Of a stretch of DNA of 64,000 nt, positions 7,412 to 17,149 are shown one piece after another (positions within the stretch are counted from its first letter, which is position 1; the number at the start of each line of letters is the position of its first letter). The position numbers were made by a program, and so were the translations under genes. Origin of the DNA: Paenibacillus sp. FSL R5-0912 (GTDB lineage: Bacteria; Bacillota; Bacilli; Paenibacillales; Paenibacillaceae); assembly GCF_000758605.1 (NCBI RefSeq), contig NZ_CP009282.1, forward strand, positions 6,696,001 through 6,760,000, read 5' to 3'. A model generated the notes under the pieces. The model searched no databases, was not told the origin of the DNA, and was given only the letters and a program-made list of their open reading frames with translations.

Positions 7412-9016
7412 CTACTTGATTCCTTTTTCAGCAGTATAAGCATTCCACTGCTTCGTCCACTCCGCCTGAATCTTTTCAAGACCCGCCTGTTTGGCCTTCT
7501 GCATGAAGGTTTCCAGCCCTTTGTCTACATCATCCACGAGCCCGGCTTCCAGCGGGAACAGATATTGCTTCTCCACCTGCTCAAGTGCGGCTTTCTCCGC
7601 CTGATAGGAGGTGTAATCCTCTGCAAAGCCCAGGAACAGGTCTGGCTTCTGGATCTTGTCTAGCTCGTCAAAGATCGCCTTGACCCCGTCGAAGCCCTTG
7701 TCGAACAGCATGAATTCCGGATTTCTCCACGCCCAGCCGTTCATACCCTCACGAGTGAAGCCATTGGAAGTGCTGGTACCGACCAGCTTATAGTAACCGT
7801 CTTCTACAGTGTAGTTTTTGCCTTCAATGCCGTATTGCGTCAGCTGGTTATACCGTTTGTCCAGGACCATCTTCTGATAGAAGGCCAGCGCTCTTTCCGG
7901 GTTTTTGCTGCTCTTTGGAATGGCAAATCCATTATGAATCGGATGTACCGGTGTAGCGTAGCCTGTAGTTAAGCCGAATGGAGAATAAGCCAGCTCCCAA
8001 TCCGGATGTGTGGTGCTGATCTTCATTTTCATATCATTGAACCGGTTAGGGTTGTCTCCGAACATGGTGGCCGCTTTACCGGAAGTAACCGGGTCCTGCA
8101 TCGTATCCTTAATATTTAGCACGTTCTTCGGAATGAAGCCTTTGTCGGCCCAGCGCTTCATCGTTTTAAGCTCTTCTTTTTGCTCATCGGAGCCCCAGTA
8201 GGAGTAGACCGTTGTAGGAGATTCATATTTCACGCCCATACCGTAAGGCAGAGCGCCGATCATCTTGTTCAGCTCCGTATAAATGTAGTGCAGGTTATTG
8301 CCCACATCACTGTTTAGGGACATTGGCATCATATCCGGCTCATTTTTGGTGATGCCGTCCATATAGGCCTCATAGCTGGCCAAGTCCTTCGGCTCCGGAA
8401 GATTATATTTCTTGCGCAGATCCTCGCGGTAGACGAAACCGTTGGTTACATATTCTTTAAAAGTGGCAGGAACCGTATAGATTTTACCGTCTACCTTAAC
8501 ATCCCCCCACATGCTTTCAGGAACGAATTTCTGCAGCTCGGGAGCCGCCTTAGGCAGAAGGTCATCCAATGCCAGGAAGGCACCGCGCTTCGCATAGGAT
8601 TGATACTGGGTCCAGTCCGCAGTGAAAATCAGATCAATGGCCTGGCCGGAGGACAGCAGCAGCTTGTATTTCTGATCCCAGTCCGTCCAGCTTGTATAAT
8701 TGAACTTCACGGTTGCATTCAGCTCTTCCTCAGCCATCTTGTTGATCTCGGCCTGGATTGCCGGAAGATCCTTCGGAGCGTCGCCCAGCATGTAGAATTG
8801 CAGCTCCACCTTCTTCGAGGTGTCAATGCCGGTATCTGCTGCGGCTGTGGCTGCAGCACCGTCTGTTGCATCCGCAGTGTTGGTTGTATTTCCGTCTGTT
8901 CCAGCGCTGTTGGTATTGCCATTGCTATTGCCCCCGCCGCATCCCGCAAGAAGCGATAGAGCGAGCACACCAGTCGTAAGCGTTACCAGAGATTTTCTGC
9001 CTACTTTCTTTCTCAT
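7412..9016 (-). CDS. Extracellular solute-binding lipoprotein of a sugar ABC transporter
   Basis: A 534-residue family-1 solute-binding protein. A signal peptide ends in the lipobox LLAGC, with Cys26 as lipidation site, followed by a low-complexity N/G/T/A linker (about 27-65). The body reads YMLGDAPKDLPAIQAEINK, DLIFTADWTQYQSYAKRGAFLALDDLLP, typical of oligosaccharide-binding proteins of Paenibacillus, and the C-terminal about 140 residues resemble DUF3502 (FLGFAEDYTSYQAEKAALEQV onward). The start ATG is preceded by GGAGGG. It is the last gene after two permeases; no ATPase gene is present, so a shared MsmX-type ATPase is expected. The sugar is unknown; the nearby beta-galactosidase suggests a galactoside or plant oligosaccharide. 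Confidence 0.9.
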   Translation of the reverse strand: MRKKVGRKSLVTLTTGVLALSLLAGCGGGNSNGNTNSAGTDGNTTNTADATDGAAATAAADTGIDTSKKVELQFYMLGDAPKDLPAIQAEINKMAEEELNATVKFNYTSWTDWDQKYKLLLSSGQAIDLIFTADWTQYQSYAKRGAFLALDDLLPKAAPELQKFVPESMWGDVKVDGKIYTVPATFKEYVTNGFVYREDLRKKYNLPEPKDLASYEAYMDGITKNEPDMMPMSLNSDVGNNLHYIYTELNKMIGALPYGMGVKYESPTTVYSYWGSDEQKEELKTMKRWADKGFIPKNVLNIKDTMQDPVTSGKAATMFGDNPNRFNDMKMKISTTHPDWELAYSPFGLTTGYATPVHPIHNGFAIPKSSKNPERALAFYQKMVLDKRYNQLTQYGIEGKNYTVEDGYYKLVGTSTSNGFTREGMNGWAWRNPEFMLFDKGFDGVKAIFDELDKIQKPDLFLGFAEDYTSYQAEKAALEQVEKQYLFPLEAGLVDDVDKGLETFMQKAKQAGLEKIQAEWTKQWNAYTAEKGIK

Positions 9017-9054
9017 TAATGAACCCTCCTAAAAGTTTGGTAAGCGGTACAACT

Positions 9055-9090
9055 ACGCTTCAGCTTCAAGTACAGCTGCTTCGGAAGCGT
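9055..9090 (-). other. Hairpin in the permease/lipoprotein gap
   Basis: ACGCTTC (9055-9061) and GAAGCGT (9084-9090) are inverted, with AGCT repeats inside. It lies in the 227-base leader between the second permease gene and the lipoprotein gene. Such hairpins can protect or separate a highly expressed binding-protein message; this is inference. Confidence 0.4.
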
Positions 9091-9243
9091 ACACTTGATT
9101 GTGTAAGCTACTCTTTCCGTTGGCTTCACAACACTTACTGCGAAGGCATAATCCCGGGCCGGGTAAGCTTACTTCCATCCGTTTTGACTCTATGTTAGCC
9201 GAAATAACAGACTCATGATAATGGTACGTTCTGTCAAACGGTT

Positions 9244-10137
9244 CTAACCTTTTACAGCTCCGATCGTCAGGCCTTTCACGAAATAGCGCTGAATGAACGG
9301 ATACAGGAACAGAATCGGTCCGGTAACGACAATGGCCATGGCCATCTTGGTAGATTCCGTAGGCAAGTCGCTGCCCAGGCTGACACCGGTACCTGCGCCC
9401 ATGTTGGCGATGAAGGACGCCGAGTTAATTACATTGTACAAATGGAACTGCAGCTGATACTTATGCGGATCATTGATGAACAGCGAAGAGGAGAACCAGT
9501 CATTCCAGTAGGCCAGGGCGAGAAACAGACCGACTGTAGCGATGCCTGGCATCGACAGCTGAAGCACAATTCTCCAGTAGATTTTGAAATCTCCGGCACC
9601 GTCAATCTTGGCCGATTCGAACAGCTCCTCCGGAACGGCGGAACGGATAAAGTTCTTCATCAGGATAATCAGGAACGGGGTCATCAGCCCCGGAAAAATC
9701 AGCGCACCATAGGAATCGGTCAGATGCAGATATTTAGTGATCATAATATACCAAGGCACCAGCCCTCCTCCGAACAGGGTCGTGAAGTAAATATAGAATG
9801 AAAAGGTATTGCGGTATCTGAAATCCTTGCGGGCAAGTACATAACCGGCCATTGTCATAAAAAATAATCCCAGCGTGGTCCCTGTCACCGTAGTGAACAG
9901 TGTCACCCCATACGCACGCAGCACCTCATCGGGAAATGTAAACACCGTCTTGTACCCTTCCAGCGAGAACTGCGCCGGTATCAAATGATAGCCATCCTTG
10001 ATGATCGATTCATTGGCCGTCAGGGAGGCGGAAATAATCAGCAGGAACGGAATCAGACAGGCTAGGGAGCCCAATATGATAACTGTGTAGGCTACTCCCT
10101 GCAGCAGCCTGGTATAGTGATCGTCTTTGATTTGCAT
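9244..10137 (-). CDS. Carbohydrate ABC transporter permease, LplC/YtcP-like
   Basis: A 297-residue inner-membrane permease with six predicted helices (first near residues 15-37, VAYTVIILGSLACLIPFLLIIS). The cytoplasmic EAA loop that contacts the ATPase reads EELFESAKIDGAGDFKIYWRIVLQL, and the family end TIGAVKG is present. I chose ATG 10137 because AAGGAG lies about nine bases upstream; several upstream in-frame Met codons (to 10170) overlap that site. It follows the other permease by 36 bases. With the lipoprotein it forms an importer of the type without a dedicated ATPase gene. Substrate unknown. Confidence 0.9.
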   Translation of the reverse strand: MQIKDDHYTRLLQGVAYTVIILGSLACLIPFLLIISASLTANESIIKDGYHLIPAQFSLEGYKTVFTFPDEVLRAYGVTLFTTVTGTTLGLFFMTMAGYVLARKDFRYRNTFSFYIYFTTLFGGGLVPWYIMITKYLHLTDSYGALIFPGLMTPFLIILMKNFIRSAVPEELFESAKIDGAGDFKIYWRIVLQLSMPGIATVGLFLALAYWNDWFSSSLFINDPHKYQLQFHLYNVINSASFIANMGAGTGVSLGSDLPTESTKMAMAIVVTGPILFLYPFIQRYFVKGLTIGAVKG

Positions 10138-10173
10138 GTTCGTTTTCTCCTTCCGCATCATGTTCAGCACATT

Positions 10174-11199
10174 CTAGAACAAGGCATATTCGTCATTTAT
10201 TTTACGGATAATGTAGTTTACCGTCATAATTAGGAAGAACCCGAACAAGGATTGGTACAGACCGGCCGCCGTTGCCATCCCGACATCAAAGGTAACCTTG
10301 AGCGAACGGAACACGTACGTATCCAGAATATCTGTCGTATTGTAGAGCACCCCGTTGTTGCCGATCAGCTGGTAAAAGAGGTCAAACTGCCCCTTCATGA
10401 TGCTTCCGAGCGAGAACAGCAGCAGCACGACAAAGGTGGATTTCAGCATCGGCACCGTGATATACCAGATGCGCTGAAAAATATGCGCTCCGTCAATTTT
10501 AGCTGCTTCATAATATTCATCGCTGATCCCTGTGATGGCCGCCAGGTAGATGACCATGCTGTAGCCGAGATTTTTCCACAGATAGAACAGGATAATCAGG
10601 AAGATCCAGATCACCGGATTATTGTAGACATCTACCGGATTGGCTCCGAATTGCGATAGCAGCGTATTCAGGAAACCGTTATCATAATTGAACACGTTAT
10701 AGACAATAACGCTCAAAATAACGAAGGATACGAAATACGGCAGGAACATAATCGATTGGGTCAGCTTCTTGAACCATTTCACCCGCAGCTCGCTGAGCAG
10801 TATGGCACACACAATGGCCAGTATGTTGCCAAGCAGGATGAAAGCCAGATTGTAGCCGATCGTATTGAGCGTCAACTTCACCAGCGTGCCGGACTTCCAC
10901 AGAAATTCAAAGTTCTTCAGGCCCACAAAGGGAGCATTGAACAGCCCCGAATTGAAATCAAATTGGGTAAATGCATAATACACCCCGACCATCGGAAAAT
11001 ACGAATTGACCAGGAAGAACAGCAGCGTCGGCAGCAGCATCAGAAAAAGAACACGATTATGAACCAGCTCATGCAGAAATCCCTTTTTTCTTTTCTTCCG
11101 GGCGCCGGATTCAGTGTGTGGTGACAGCAGTCCGCCCTGTTCCTTCACAGGAAGCTCAATGGCGAGCAGCATACTATTCTTGCGCTTGCGGTGTCTCAA
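10174..11199 (-). CDS. ABC transporter permease, LplB/YteP-like
   Basis: A 341-residue permease, first gene of the transporter operon. The first helix (about 45-65, VLFLMLLPTLLFFLVNSYFP) and the EAA loop ISDEYYEAAKIDGAHIFQRIWYITVP are clear. The frame is open upstream to 11379, but that part is unlike the family. A TTG at 11199 has AGGAGAG at the right distance and gives a normal length; ATG 11172 is the alternative but lacks a good ribosome binding site. Probably coregulated with the AraC sensor gene, because GTTCACTGTT in its upstream region also occurs before that regulator. Confidence 0.85.
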   Translation of the reverse strand: MRHRKRKNSMLLAIELPVKEQGGLLSPHTESGARKKRKKGFLHELVHNRVLFLMLLPTLLFFLVNSYFPMVGVYYAFTQFDFNSGLFNAPFVGLKNFEFLWKSGTLVKLTLNTIGYNLAFILLGNILAIVCAILLSELRVKWFKKLTQSIMFLPYFVSFVILSVIVYNVFNYDNGFLNTLLSQFGANPVDVYNNPVIWIFLIILFYLWKNLGYSMVIYLAAITGISDEYYEAAKIDGAHIFQRIWYITVPMLKSTFVVLLLFSLGSIMKGQFDLFYQLIGNNGVLYNTTDILDTYVFRSLKVTFDVGMATAAGLYQSLFGFFLIMTVNYIIRKINDEYALF

Positions 11200-11324
11200 A
11201 GTCTTCACTCTCCTATGCCTATATATAAGTTGCGGCGTCACTAACCCCCGAAGCCCTCCTTCCGGAAGACCTGTTGGCTTCGTCCAATGTATGACCTGAG
11301 TATAGAAGACACCTCCAGAAGTTG

Positions 11325-11334
11325 AACAGTGAAC
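11325..11334 (-). promoter_or_regulatory. Putative regulator site shared with the AraC sensor promoter
   Basis: On the minus strand this reads GTTCACTGTT, identical to 4297-4306 in the sensor gene's upstream repeats. It lies about 125 bases before the permease start. A ten-base match is weak alone, but the two genes are a plausible regulator-target pair. Confidence 0.35.
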
Positions 11335-11419
11335 CTTACAGCTATTCCTGTATTTTATTGCCAACCCCAGGGTGTACATTTCATACTTTTGTGCAGTAAC
11401 CGCAGCTTGAACGCAAATA

Positions 11420-11465
11420 AGCCCCCGGATTACTCTCCTTCAGGAGAAGAATCCGGGGGAATGGT
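11420..11465 (-). terminator. Terminator of the MATE exporter gene
   Basis: CCCCCGGATT (11422-11431) pairs with AATCCGGGGG (11450-11459), with TCTCCT/AGGAGA stacked inside. On the minus strand it is followed by a short T-rich CTTATTT, 40 bases past the MATE stop. Confidence 0.65.
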
Positions 11466-11500
11466 GTGCGTACTGCCTCGCTTATATCATCAGATAACCC

Positions 11501-12898
11501 TTAAAGCTCTACCGAACATGCCACGTCCGGCTTCTCCTTCACTCCCTGCCGGCGCCCGGCAAACTGCGATTCGGCCTGACTCAGCACCTTCCGTTTCCGC
11601 CAGCGCAGCAGCACCAGTCCTCCTCTTGCCGCTTCATCGGCAATCATACAGCAGTAGATCCCCAGCAGCCCCCAGCCGGACGAAATTCCGAGCCAGTAGG
11701 AGCCGCCTACGCCAATCAGCGTCATGGAGATCATCGAGACCACCATGGTATAGCGGGTGTCGCCAATCGCATTAAGCGAGTTGCCTATGGCCATATTCAG
11801 CATTTTGCACGGCTGCAGCAGCAGATTAAGCGCCAGCAAGGATACGCCGATAGCGACAATCTCCGGATCGGCAGTGAAGAACCCGAGCAGCGACCGGCCG
11901 AACAAATACAATAGCAGCACATTGGCGCTGACGATGGCCAGCCCGATGTATAGTGTCCGGTATGCAGCACGATAGGCCTCCTGCGTCTGCTTGGCACCGA
12001 AGAGATAGGCGATCTGAATCTGCCCGGCCATGGCGATGGCATAACCCAGCGTGAAGCAGAAGGACTCCAGCGTGTTCAGATAGGTACGCGCAGCCAGCTC
12101 CTTGGCACCCAGCAGGGCGAGAAAAGAATAAATCACCAGCTGCGACAATACCCAGGAGGAGGAGTTCAGTCCCAGCGGCCAGCTGATCCTGACGATCTCC
12201 GCGAATAATTTGCGGTGGAAGGTCCGGAAATCCGGCAGCCTGATTCTGCGCTCAAAAGCGCTGCTGAACATATACAGCAGTACAGCCACACCGATCAGCC
12301 TGCTGATCATCGTGGAGACCGCAATGCCGCTTAGCCCCATCTCCGGCAGGCCGAACATGCCGAAGATCAGAATATAATTGAGCAGGATATGAATAACATT
12401 CACAGCCACTCCCGTATACATCGGCCCGCGCGTATTGCCTGTATTGCGGATTGCAGAGCCTAGAGAGGCAGTCATTCCAACCATGAACAATCCGCCGCCC
12501 ACATAAGTGAGATAGACATGAGATAGCGGAATCAAATCTCCTGAAATGTGAAGCATCCGGGCAACCGGATCGGCATACAGAAACAAGCTGACACTGAAGG
12601 CAACCCCCAGGATAGTGCTTACGGTAACTCCCATGATCGCAATCGTACGCGCCTCTTCATTGCGGCCGGAGCCGAGCCGCTGCGCAATCAGTATACCTGC
12701 ACCTCCGGCGAACGTGGTAAACAGTGTTATCAAAGCGCCAAATAACTGATTCGAAATGCCTACCACGGCAACGGCATCATCAGAGATCCGGCTGACCATG
12801 ATAGTGTCCACTGTCCCGAGCAGCGTTTGCAGAAATATTTCAATAAATATTGGCCAGGCCAGCATCCACAGTCCGCTCTTCCCACCCATGGGTTTCAT
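11501..12898 (-). CDS. MATE-family multidrug/metabolite exporter
   Basis: A 465-residue, 12-helix MATE transporter. The N-terminus LAWPIFIEIFLQTLLGTVDTIMVSRISDDAVAVVGIS is the hallmark first-repeat motif, and the second repeat begins near ISWPLGLNSSSWVLSQLVIYSFLALLGAKELAARTYLNTLESF. Such proteins export cationic drugs or metabolites with sodium or protons. I chose ATG 12898 because GGAGGG lies about eight bases upstream. It is divergent from an AraC regulator 165 bases away, which may control it. Some Paenibacillus MATE genes are, as I recall, under purine-riboswitch variants; no such aptamer is visible in this leader. Confidence 0.92.
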   Translation of the reverse strand: MKPMGGKSGLWMLAWPIFIEIFLQTLLGTVDTIMVSRISDDAVAVVGISNQLFGALITLFTTFAGGAGILIAQRLGSGRNEEARTIAIMGVTVSTILGVAFSVSLFLYADPVARMLHISGDLIPLSHVYLTYVGGGLFMVGMTASLGSAIRNTGNTRGPMYTGVAVNVIHILLNYILIFGMFGLPEMGLSGIAVSTMISRLIGVAVLLYMFSSAFERRIRLPDFRTFHRKLFAEIVRISWPLGLNSSSWVLSQLVIYSFLALLGAKELAARTYLNTLESFCFTLGYAIAMAGQIQIAYLFGAKQTQEAYRAAYRTLYIGLAIVSANVLLLYLFGRSLLGFFTADPEIVAIGVSLLALNLLLQPCKMLNMAIGNSLNAIGDTRYTMVVSMISMTLIGVGGSYWLGISSGWGLLGIYCCMIADEAARGGLVLLRWRKRKVLSQAESQFAGRRQGVKEKPDVACSVEL

Positions 12899-13062
12899 GG
12901 AATAAACCCTCCTCTGCCAATATGCGGCTGCTATAACCTGTGTAATCAAGCCTTGCAATTCAAGCTTGCTCGAAATAAATTATAGATGATATACTCTGGA
13001 AAATGTACCATATCTCAAACCTAAACTTTCAATAATCAAACCATCCTGCTGGAGGCTACCTA

Positions 13063-13944
13063 ATGAATCCGCTCCTATTCCGCATTCCTCCCCTGCCGCA
13101 TTATATTGCAAGCGGCTTCAATCACTACCCGCCCGGCTATCAGCATCCGAACCGCCAGCATATCAAAGTATTCGATCTGCTCGTCGTCCGGCAAGGCTGC
13201 CTGTACATCGGTGAAGAGGAGCGGCGGTTTACGGTGAAGGCAGGAGATGCCTTAATCCTTCGCCCGGACTGCCACCACTTCGGAACCGAGGGCTGCCGGG
13301 AGGAGACAGCCTATTATTGGCTTCATTTCCAAACCTTCCATGACTGGCCCGCACTACCCGGTTCCGCGCTGGATTACGGCAGCCCGAATGAGCCGGTTGG
13401 CGGCCTGCCCGCTTCGTTCTTCAATATCAGCTTCTTTAACCTCGCGCTGTCGCAATTCGTCACTCTGCTGCAGGCGGCCAAGGTAGAAGAACTGTTAGCC
13501 CAGCTGGGGCAGCTGCAAGCCACTGCCCACCTGGAATCGGTCCGCTTCCGGCAGCAGACTCTCTTCCAGGACATTCTGCAGCTGCTTGCTGCTTCCGTGA
13601 AGCCGGAGCAGCACAGCTCCCAGTCCACTGTATGCGCCGAACAGGCCGCCTCCTTTCTCCGCGCCCATTACCGCGAAGAGATCACTACGGCGATGCTCGG
13701 AGACAGCCTTAACTTTCATCCGGTCTATATTGCCCGCTGCATGAACAAGGCGTATGGCTATTCACCGATGGAATATCTGCTCCGTTACCGGATCGAGCAG
13801 AGCAAGCTGCTGCTGATGCAGACCAGCTTCCCTATCGCCCGAATTGCCGAAGAGGTCGGCTTCAACCAGGCGCCTTACTTCAGCTCCACCTTCATGAAGC
13901 TGGAGGGACTGTCACCGCGGGAGTACCGCCAGCGCTTCTCATGA
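13063..13944 (+). CDS. AraC-family transcriptional regulator with cupin N-terminus
   Basis: A 293-residue soluble regulator. The N-terminal half is cupin-like (HYPPGYQHPNRQHIKVFDLLVVRQG, then VKAGDALILRPDCHHFG), the usual sugar-sensing part of AraC proteins. The C-terminal 100 residues hold the two helix-turn-helix motifs (ITTAMLGDSLNFHPVYIARCMNKAYGYSPMEYL and FPIARIAEEVGFNQAPYFSSTFMKLEGLSPREYRQRF). The gene lies between the divergent MATE gene and the convergent beta-galactosidase. Control of lacZ or of the exporter is plausible but not shown by any site I could identify. Confidence 0.9.
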   Translation: MNPLLFRIPPLPHYIASGFNHYPPGYQHPNRQHIKVFDLLVVRQGCLYIGEEERRFTVKAGDALILRPDCHHFGTEGCREETAYYWLHFQTFHDWPALPGSALDYGSPNEPVGGLPASFFNISFFNLALSQFVTLLQAAKVEELLAQLGQLQATAHLESVRFRQQTLFQDILQLLAASVKPEQHSSQSTVCAEQAASFLRAHYREEITTAMLGDSLNFHPVYIARCMNKAYGYSPMEYLLRYRIEQSKLLLMQTSFPIARIAEEVGFNQAPYFSSTFMKLEGLSPREYRQRFS

Positions 13945-13948
13945 GAAC

Positions 13949-13984
13949 AGGCCATCAGCGGTTTCCTCCGCTGATGGCCTGTTT
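13949..13984 (+). terminator. Terminator of the AraC regulator gene
   Basis: AGGCCATCAGCGG (13949-13961) pairs perfectly with CCGCTGATGGCCT (13968-13980) and is followed by GTTT, five bases after the stop. It may also act on lacZ transcripts from the other side. Confidence 0.8.
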
Positions 13985-14080
13985 CACTGGTTAAGAATGT
14001 ATATATTTCGGGGTCTCCGCATAGTACCTGAGTAATCATCGAAGCCAAAGTCCCACTTTGCGGGGTTATTTTACTAATGC

Positions 14081-17000
14081 TTACTCTGTCTCCGGCACCG
14101 CCGCAGTCATCCAGAACTCCCATTCCAGCTGCTGGTCCGCAGGTATCCGGTATTCCGGATGCACCGGCGCGCCCCAGCTGTCATCACCGCCGACACCCAT
14201 TTGCTGCGCGGCAATGGTGACAACCGTGTAGTGCACCTTGGGCAGCTCATAAGGATGCGCTGCCTGCTCCAGCTCGAACGCTGTGTATGGCGACAGCGTA
14301 CATTCCAGCGGCTCTCCCGCAGCCGCCTGAATCTGCAGCCCGCGGCCGCGCTCGTCCGTAATGCGTACCTGGCGTACGCCGGTACGGTTGCCGGACTCCT
14401 GCGGCACCAGATAAGGTGACGGCAGCTCCGTCACCTTACGCCGGAAACGTCCCAGACGCGCTCCAGACGCGCGGTCACTGTAATTCTCTTCCGGCCCGCG
14501 GGCATACCAGTCCGACTCTCCATAATCGGCGGACATCCGGAAGGACACGGCCACAACCGGTACATCCGGCAAGCCGGCTGTTCCGGTATAGACCATACGG
14601 ACCCGCAGTTTGCCGTCTGCGTAGACCGTATATTCAATACGGGTCTTCAGCTCCCGGCTGATGCTGAATTCATAGTCAAAGCTCACCGTGGCCCGGTCCT
14701 TCCCGGTCTCAAGCCTTACCGCCACACAGCTGCGGGCAAGACTGGCCGCGAGCCAGCCGCCTGCGTGGTAAGCAAGCGCAGTTCCCTTATCATTGTCCGT
14801 GGTTGCCCGCCAGAACAGCGGAGCAGGCGGAGTAGCAATCATCTCGCGCCCCCCGTAGCAGAGCGACACCAGCGAACCTGCCTGCTTGGAGAACAGGGCA
14901 GTGAATCCGCGGCCGGTTACGCCAATATTCACGTCTCCTTCGATCACCCTGAACGCTCCGGCCGCAGGCAGCATCACATCCTCCTGATCCGCTGTAGATT
15001 CAGCCGCTTCAACCCGGAAGATGTATTCCCCGAAAGCTGTCTCGAATCCCGCCTCAGCCCACAGCTCCGCTTCCTTCAGCAGCAGGCTTGCCGCCAGCGT
15101 GTACTCTCCCGGAGCTCCTGACACCTGCGGCAGCGCAAGCGGAATCCGCGCCTCTGCCTGCGGCGCAACTGCAATCTCCTGCTGCCCCTTGAAGATCTGC
15201 CGCCCTTCCCGGTACAGCCGGAACTCCAGCCGTAGCCGCTCCGTCCCCTCGAACAGATTACCGTTGATGATCTTCACTGCATCCCGTTCAGGCATAATCC
15301 GGATGTTCTGGTAGAGGAACTTCACCTCCTGCATCTTCGGCGTCACGGTCCGGTCGGCGTAGACAATCCCGTTGCCGCAGAAGCTGTAATCCGTCGGCCG
15401 GTCATCAAAGTCACCGCCATAGGCCAGATATTCTTCTCCGTATCTGTCTTTGGCCACCAGCGCCTGGTCGATATAATCCCAGATGAAACCGCCCTGATAC
15501 TGCGGATACCGGCTCTCCAGCTCGATGTATTTATGGAGCCCTCCTACCGAGTTGCCCATAGCATGCATATACTCGCAGCTGATGTATGGCTTATCCGGCT
15601 GACCTTCCAGGTATTCTGCAATATCCGCAGGCTTGGCGTACATCCGGCTCTCCATATCACTGGTGTCATTGTATTTACGGTTATGGAACACCCCTTCATA
15701 GTGCACCAGCCGCCCCGGATCGGTCTTGCGGAAATAATGGGACACATTCAGAATCACCTCACCTGCATACGATTCATTGCCGCAGGACCAGATGAGGATG
15801 GACGGATGGTTCTTATCGCGCTCCAGCATCGACATTGCACGGTCCATTACAATATCCTGCCACTCCGGCTGATCACCGGGAATGTTCCAGGACGGCTCAA
15901 CCGCGCCCATCTTTTGCCACGAGCCATGGGATTCCAGATTCATCTCGTCAATCACATAGACACCGTACTCATCGCACAGCTCATACCAGAGCGTCTGATT
16001 CGGATAATGGGAGGTCCGCACAGCATTGATATTATTCTGCTTCAGGATGATGATGTCCTTAATCATGTCCTCTCTGGAGATGTTCCGTCCTCTGCGGCTG
16101 TTGAACTCATGACGGTTGACCCCTTTGAATATAATCCGTTTACCGTTCAGCAGCATCAGCTTGTCCTTCAGTTCGAACACGCGGAACCCCGCCCGCTGCA
16201 CAATCGCCTCCACCAGTTCTCCGCGGCCATCGAATACAGAGATACAGACGCTATAGAGATACGGATTCTCTGCGCTCCACACCGATACCGTACCTGCCTC
16301 CAGGGTAAACGCCGCCTTACCAGCCGCAACCTGCCCCCCGGTTTCCGCCACAACGACTCCGGCCGCATCCTTCAACCCGATTTTCACAAAAGCGTCCGCC
16401 GCCGTTGCCATGCTAAGCTCAGCAGTTAACGTTCCCTCCTGGAAGGCAGCATCCAGCCCCGCGTGAATCCGCAGATCCTGCACATGGAGCTCCGGCACCG
16501 TATACAGATACACCTCGCGGAAGATACCCGAGAACCGCCAGAAATCCTGATCCTCCAGCCAGCTGCCCGTGCAGCGCTGATAGACCTCAACGGCCAGCTT
16601 GTTCACCCCCTCCTGCAAATAAGAGGTCAACTCAAACTCTGCAGGTGTGAAGCTGTCTTCACTGTAGCCGACGAATTGTCCATTAAGCCAGACATAACAA
16701 GCCGCCTCTACGCCCTGAAAAGAAATAAAGACCGGTCCGTTCTCCATATTCGCCGGAACTTCAAAATACTTCACATAACTCCCCACCGTATTGCTCTCCT
16801 CCGGAATCGCCGGCGGCCGCACAGCATCAAGCCCGTCCCAGGGATACATCGTATTGGCATATTGCGGCTTGCCGTACCCCTGAAGCTGGATATGACCGGG
16901 CACCTGAATGTCCCCCCAGCCTCTGGCATCATAATCCGCCTTATAGAAATCCTGAATCCGGCTGGCCGCATTCACCGCGTAGCTGAATTTCCAGTCTCCG

Positions 17001-17149
17001 TTCAGGGAATGACGCAGCTCCATTGGGACTTGTCGCTCCGCTTCCTCCATGGTCTTGTAATAACGATGGTCCGAATGCGCTTCCAATCGGTTCACCTTAA
17101 AAACCGAAACATCGCATAACCATTCCAGACTGGGCTCGTTGCTGAACAT
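14081..17149 (-). CDS. lacZ: Beta-galactosidase, glycoside hydrolase family 2
   Basis: A 1022-residue GH2 enzyme of LacZ size that hydrolyses terminal beta-galactosides in the cytoplasm. Domain order fits LacZ: N-terminal sugar-binding domain (NGDWKFSYA to about 220), immunoglobulin-like domain, TIM barrel (about 330-620) and C-terminal small chain (about 740-1020). Catalytic residues are visible: acid/base Glu in WSCGNESYAGE and nucleophile Glu in ISCEYMHAMGNS; GVNRHEFNSRRGR and VRTSHYPNQ are family signatures. AAGGAGGA precedes the ATG. No lactose permease adjoins it; the ABC importer at 7412-11199 may supply substrate. Confidence 0.95.
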   Translation of the reverse strand: MFSNEPSLEWLCDVSVFKVNRLEAHSDHRYYKTMEEAERQVPMELRHSLNGDWKFSYAVNAASRIQDFYKADYDARGWGDIQVPGHIQLQGYGKPQYANTMYPWDGLDAVRPPAIPEESNTVGSYVKYFEVPANMENGPVFISFQGVEAACYVWLNGQFVGYSEDSFTPAEFELTSYLQEGVNKLAVEVYQRCTGSWLEDQDFWRFSGIFREVYLYTVPELHVQDLRIHAGLDAAFQEGTLTAELSMATAADAFVKIGLKDAAGVVVAETGGQVAAGKAAFTLEAGTVSVWSAENPYLYSVCISVFDGRGELVEAIVQRAGFRVFELKDKLMLLNGKRIIFKGVNRHEFNSRRGRNISREDMIKDIIILKQNNINAVRTSHYPNQTLWYELCDEYGVYVIDEMNLESHGSWQKMGAVEPSWNIPGDQPEWQDIVMDRAMSMLERDKNHPSILIWSCGNESYAGEVILNVSHYFRKTDPGRLVHYEGVFHNRKYNDTSDMESRMYAKPADIAEYLEGQPDKPYISCEYMHAMGNSVGGLHKYIELESRYPQYQGGFIWDYIDQALVAKDRYGEEYLAYGGDFDDRPTDYSFCGNGIVYADRTVTPKMQEVKFLYQNIRIMPERDAVKIINGNLFEGTERLRLEFRLYREGRQIFKGQQEIAVAPQAEARIPLALPQVSGAPGEYTLAASLLLKEAELWAEAGFETAFGEYIFRVEAAESTADQEDVMLPAAGAFRVIEGDVNIGVTGRGFTALFSKQAGSLVSLCYGGREMIATPPAPLFWRATTDNDKGTALAYHAGGWLAASLARSCVAVRLETGKDRATVSFDYEFSISRELKTRIEYTVYADGKLRVRMVYTGTAGLPDVPVVAVSFRMSADYGESDWYARGPEENYSDRASGARLGRFRRKVTELPSPYLVPQESGNRTGVRQVRITDERGRGLQIQAAAGEPLECTLSPYTAFELEQAAHPYELPKVHYTVVTIAAQQMGVGGDDSWGAPVHPEYRIPADQQLEWEFWMTAAVPETE

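Noticed and set aside
12899..13062. Purine-type riboswitch in the MATE leader
   Set aside because: No GUUUC-ACC junction or loop-3 CCGUAAA sequence is present on the minus strand.
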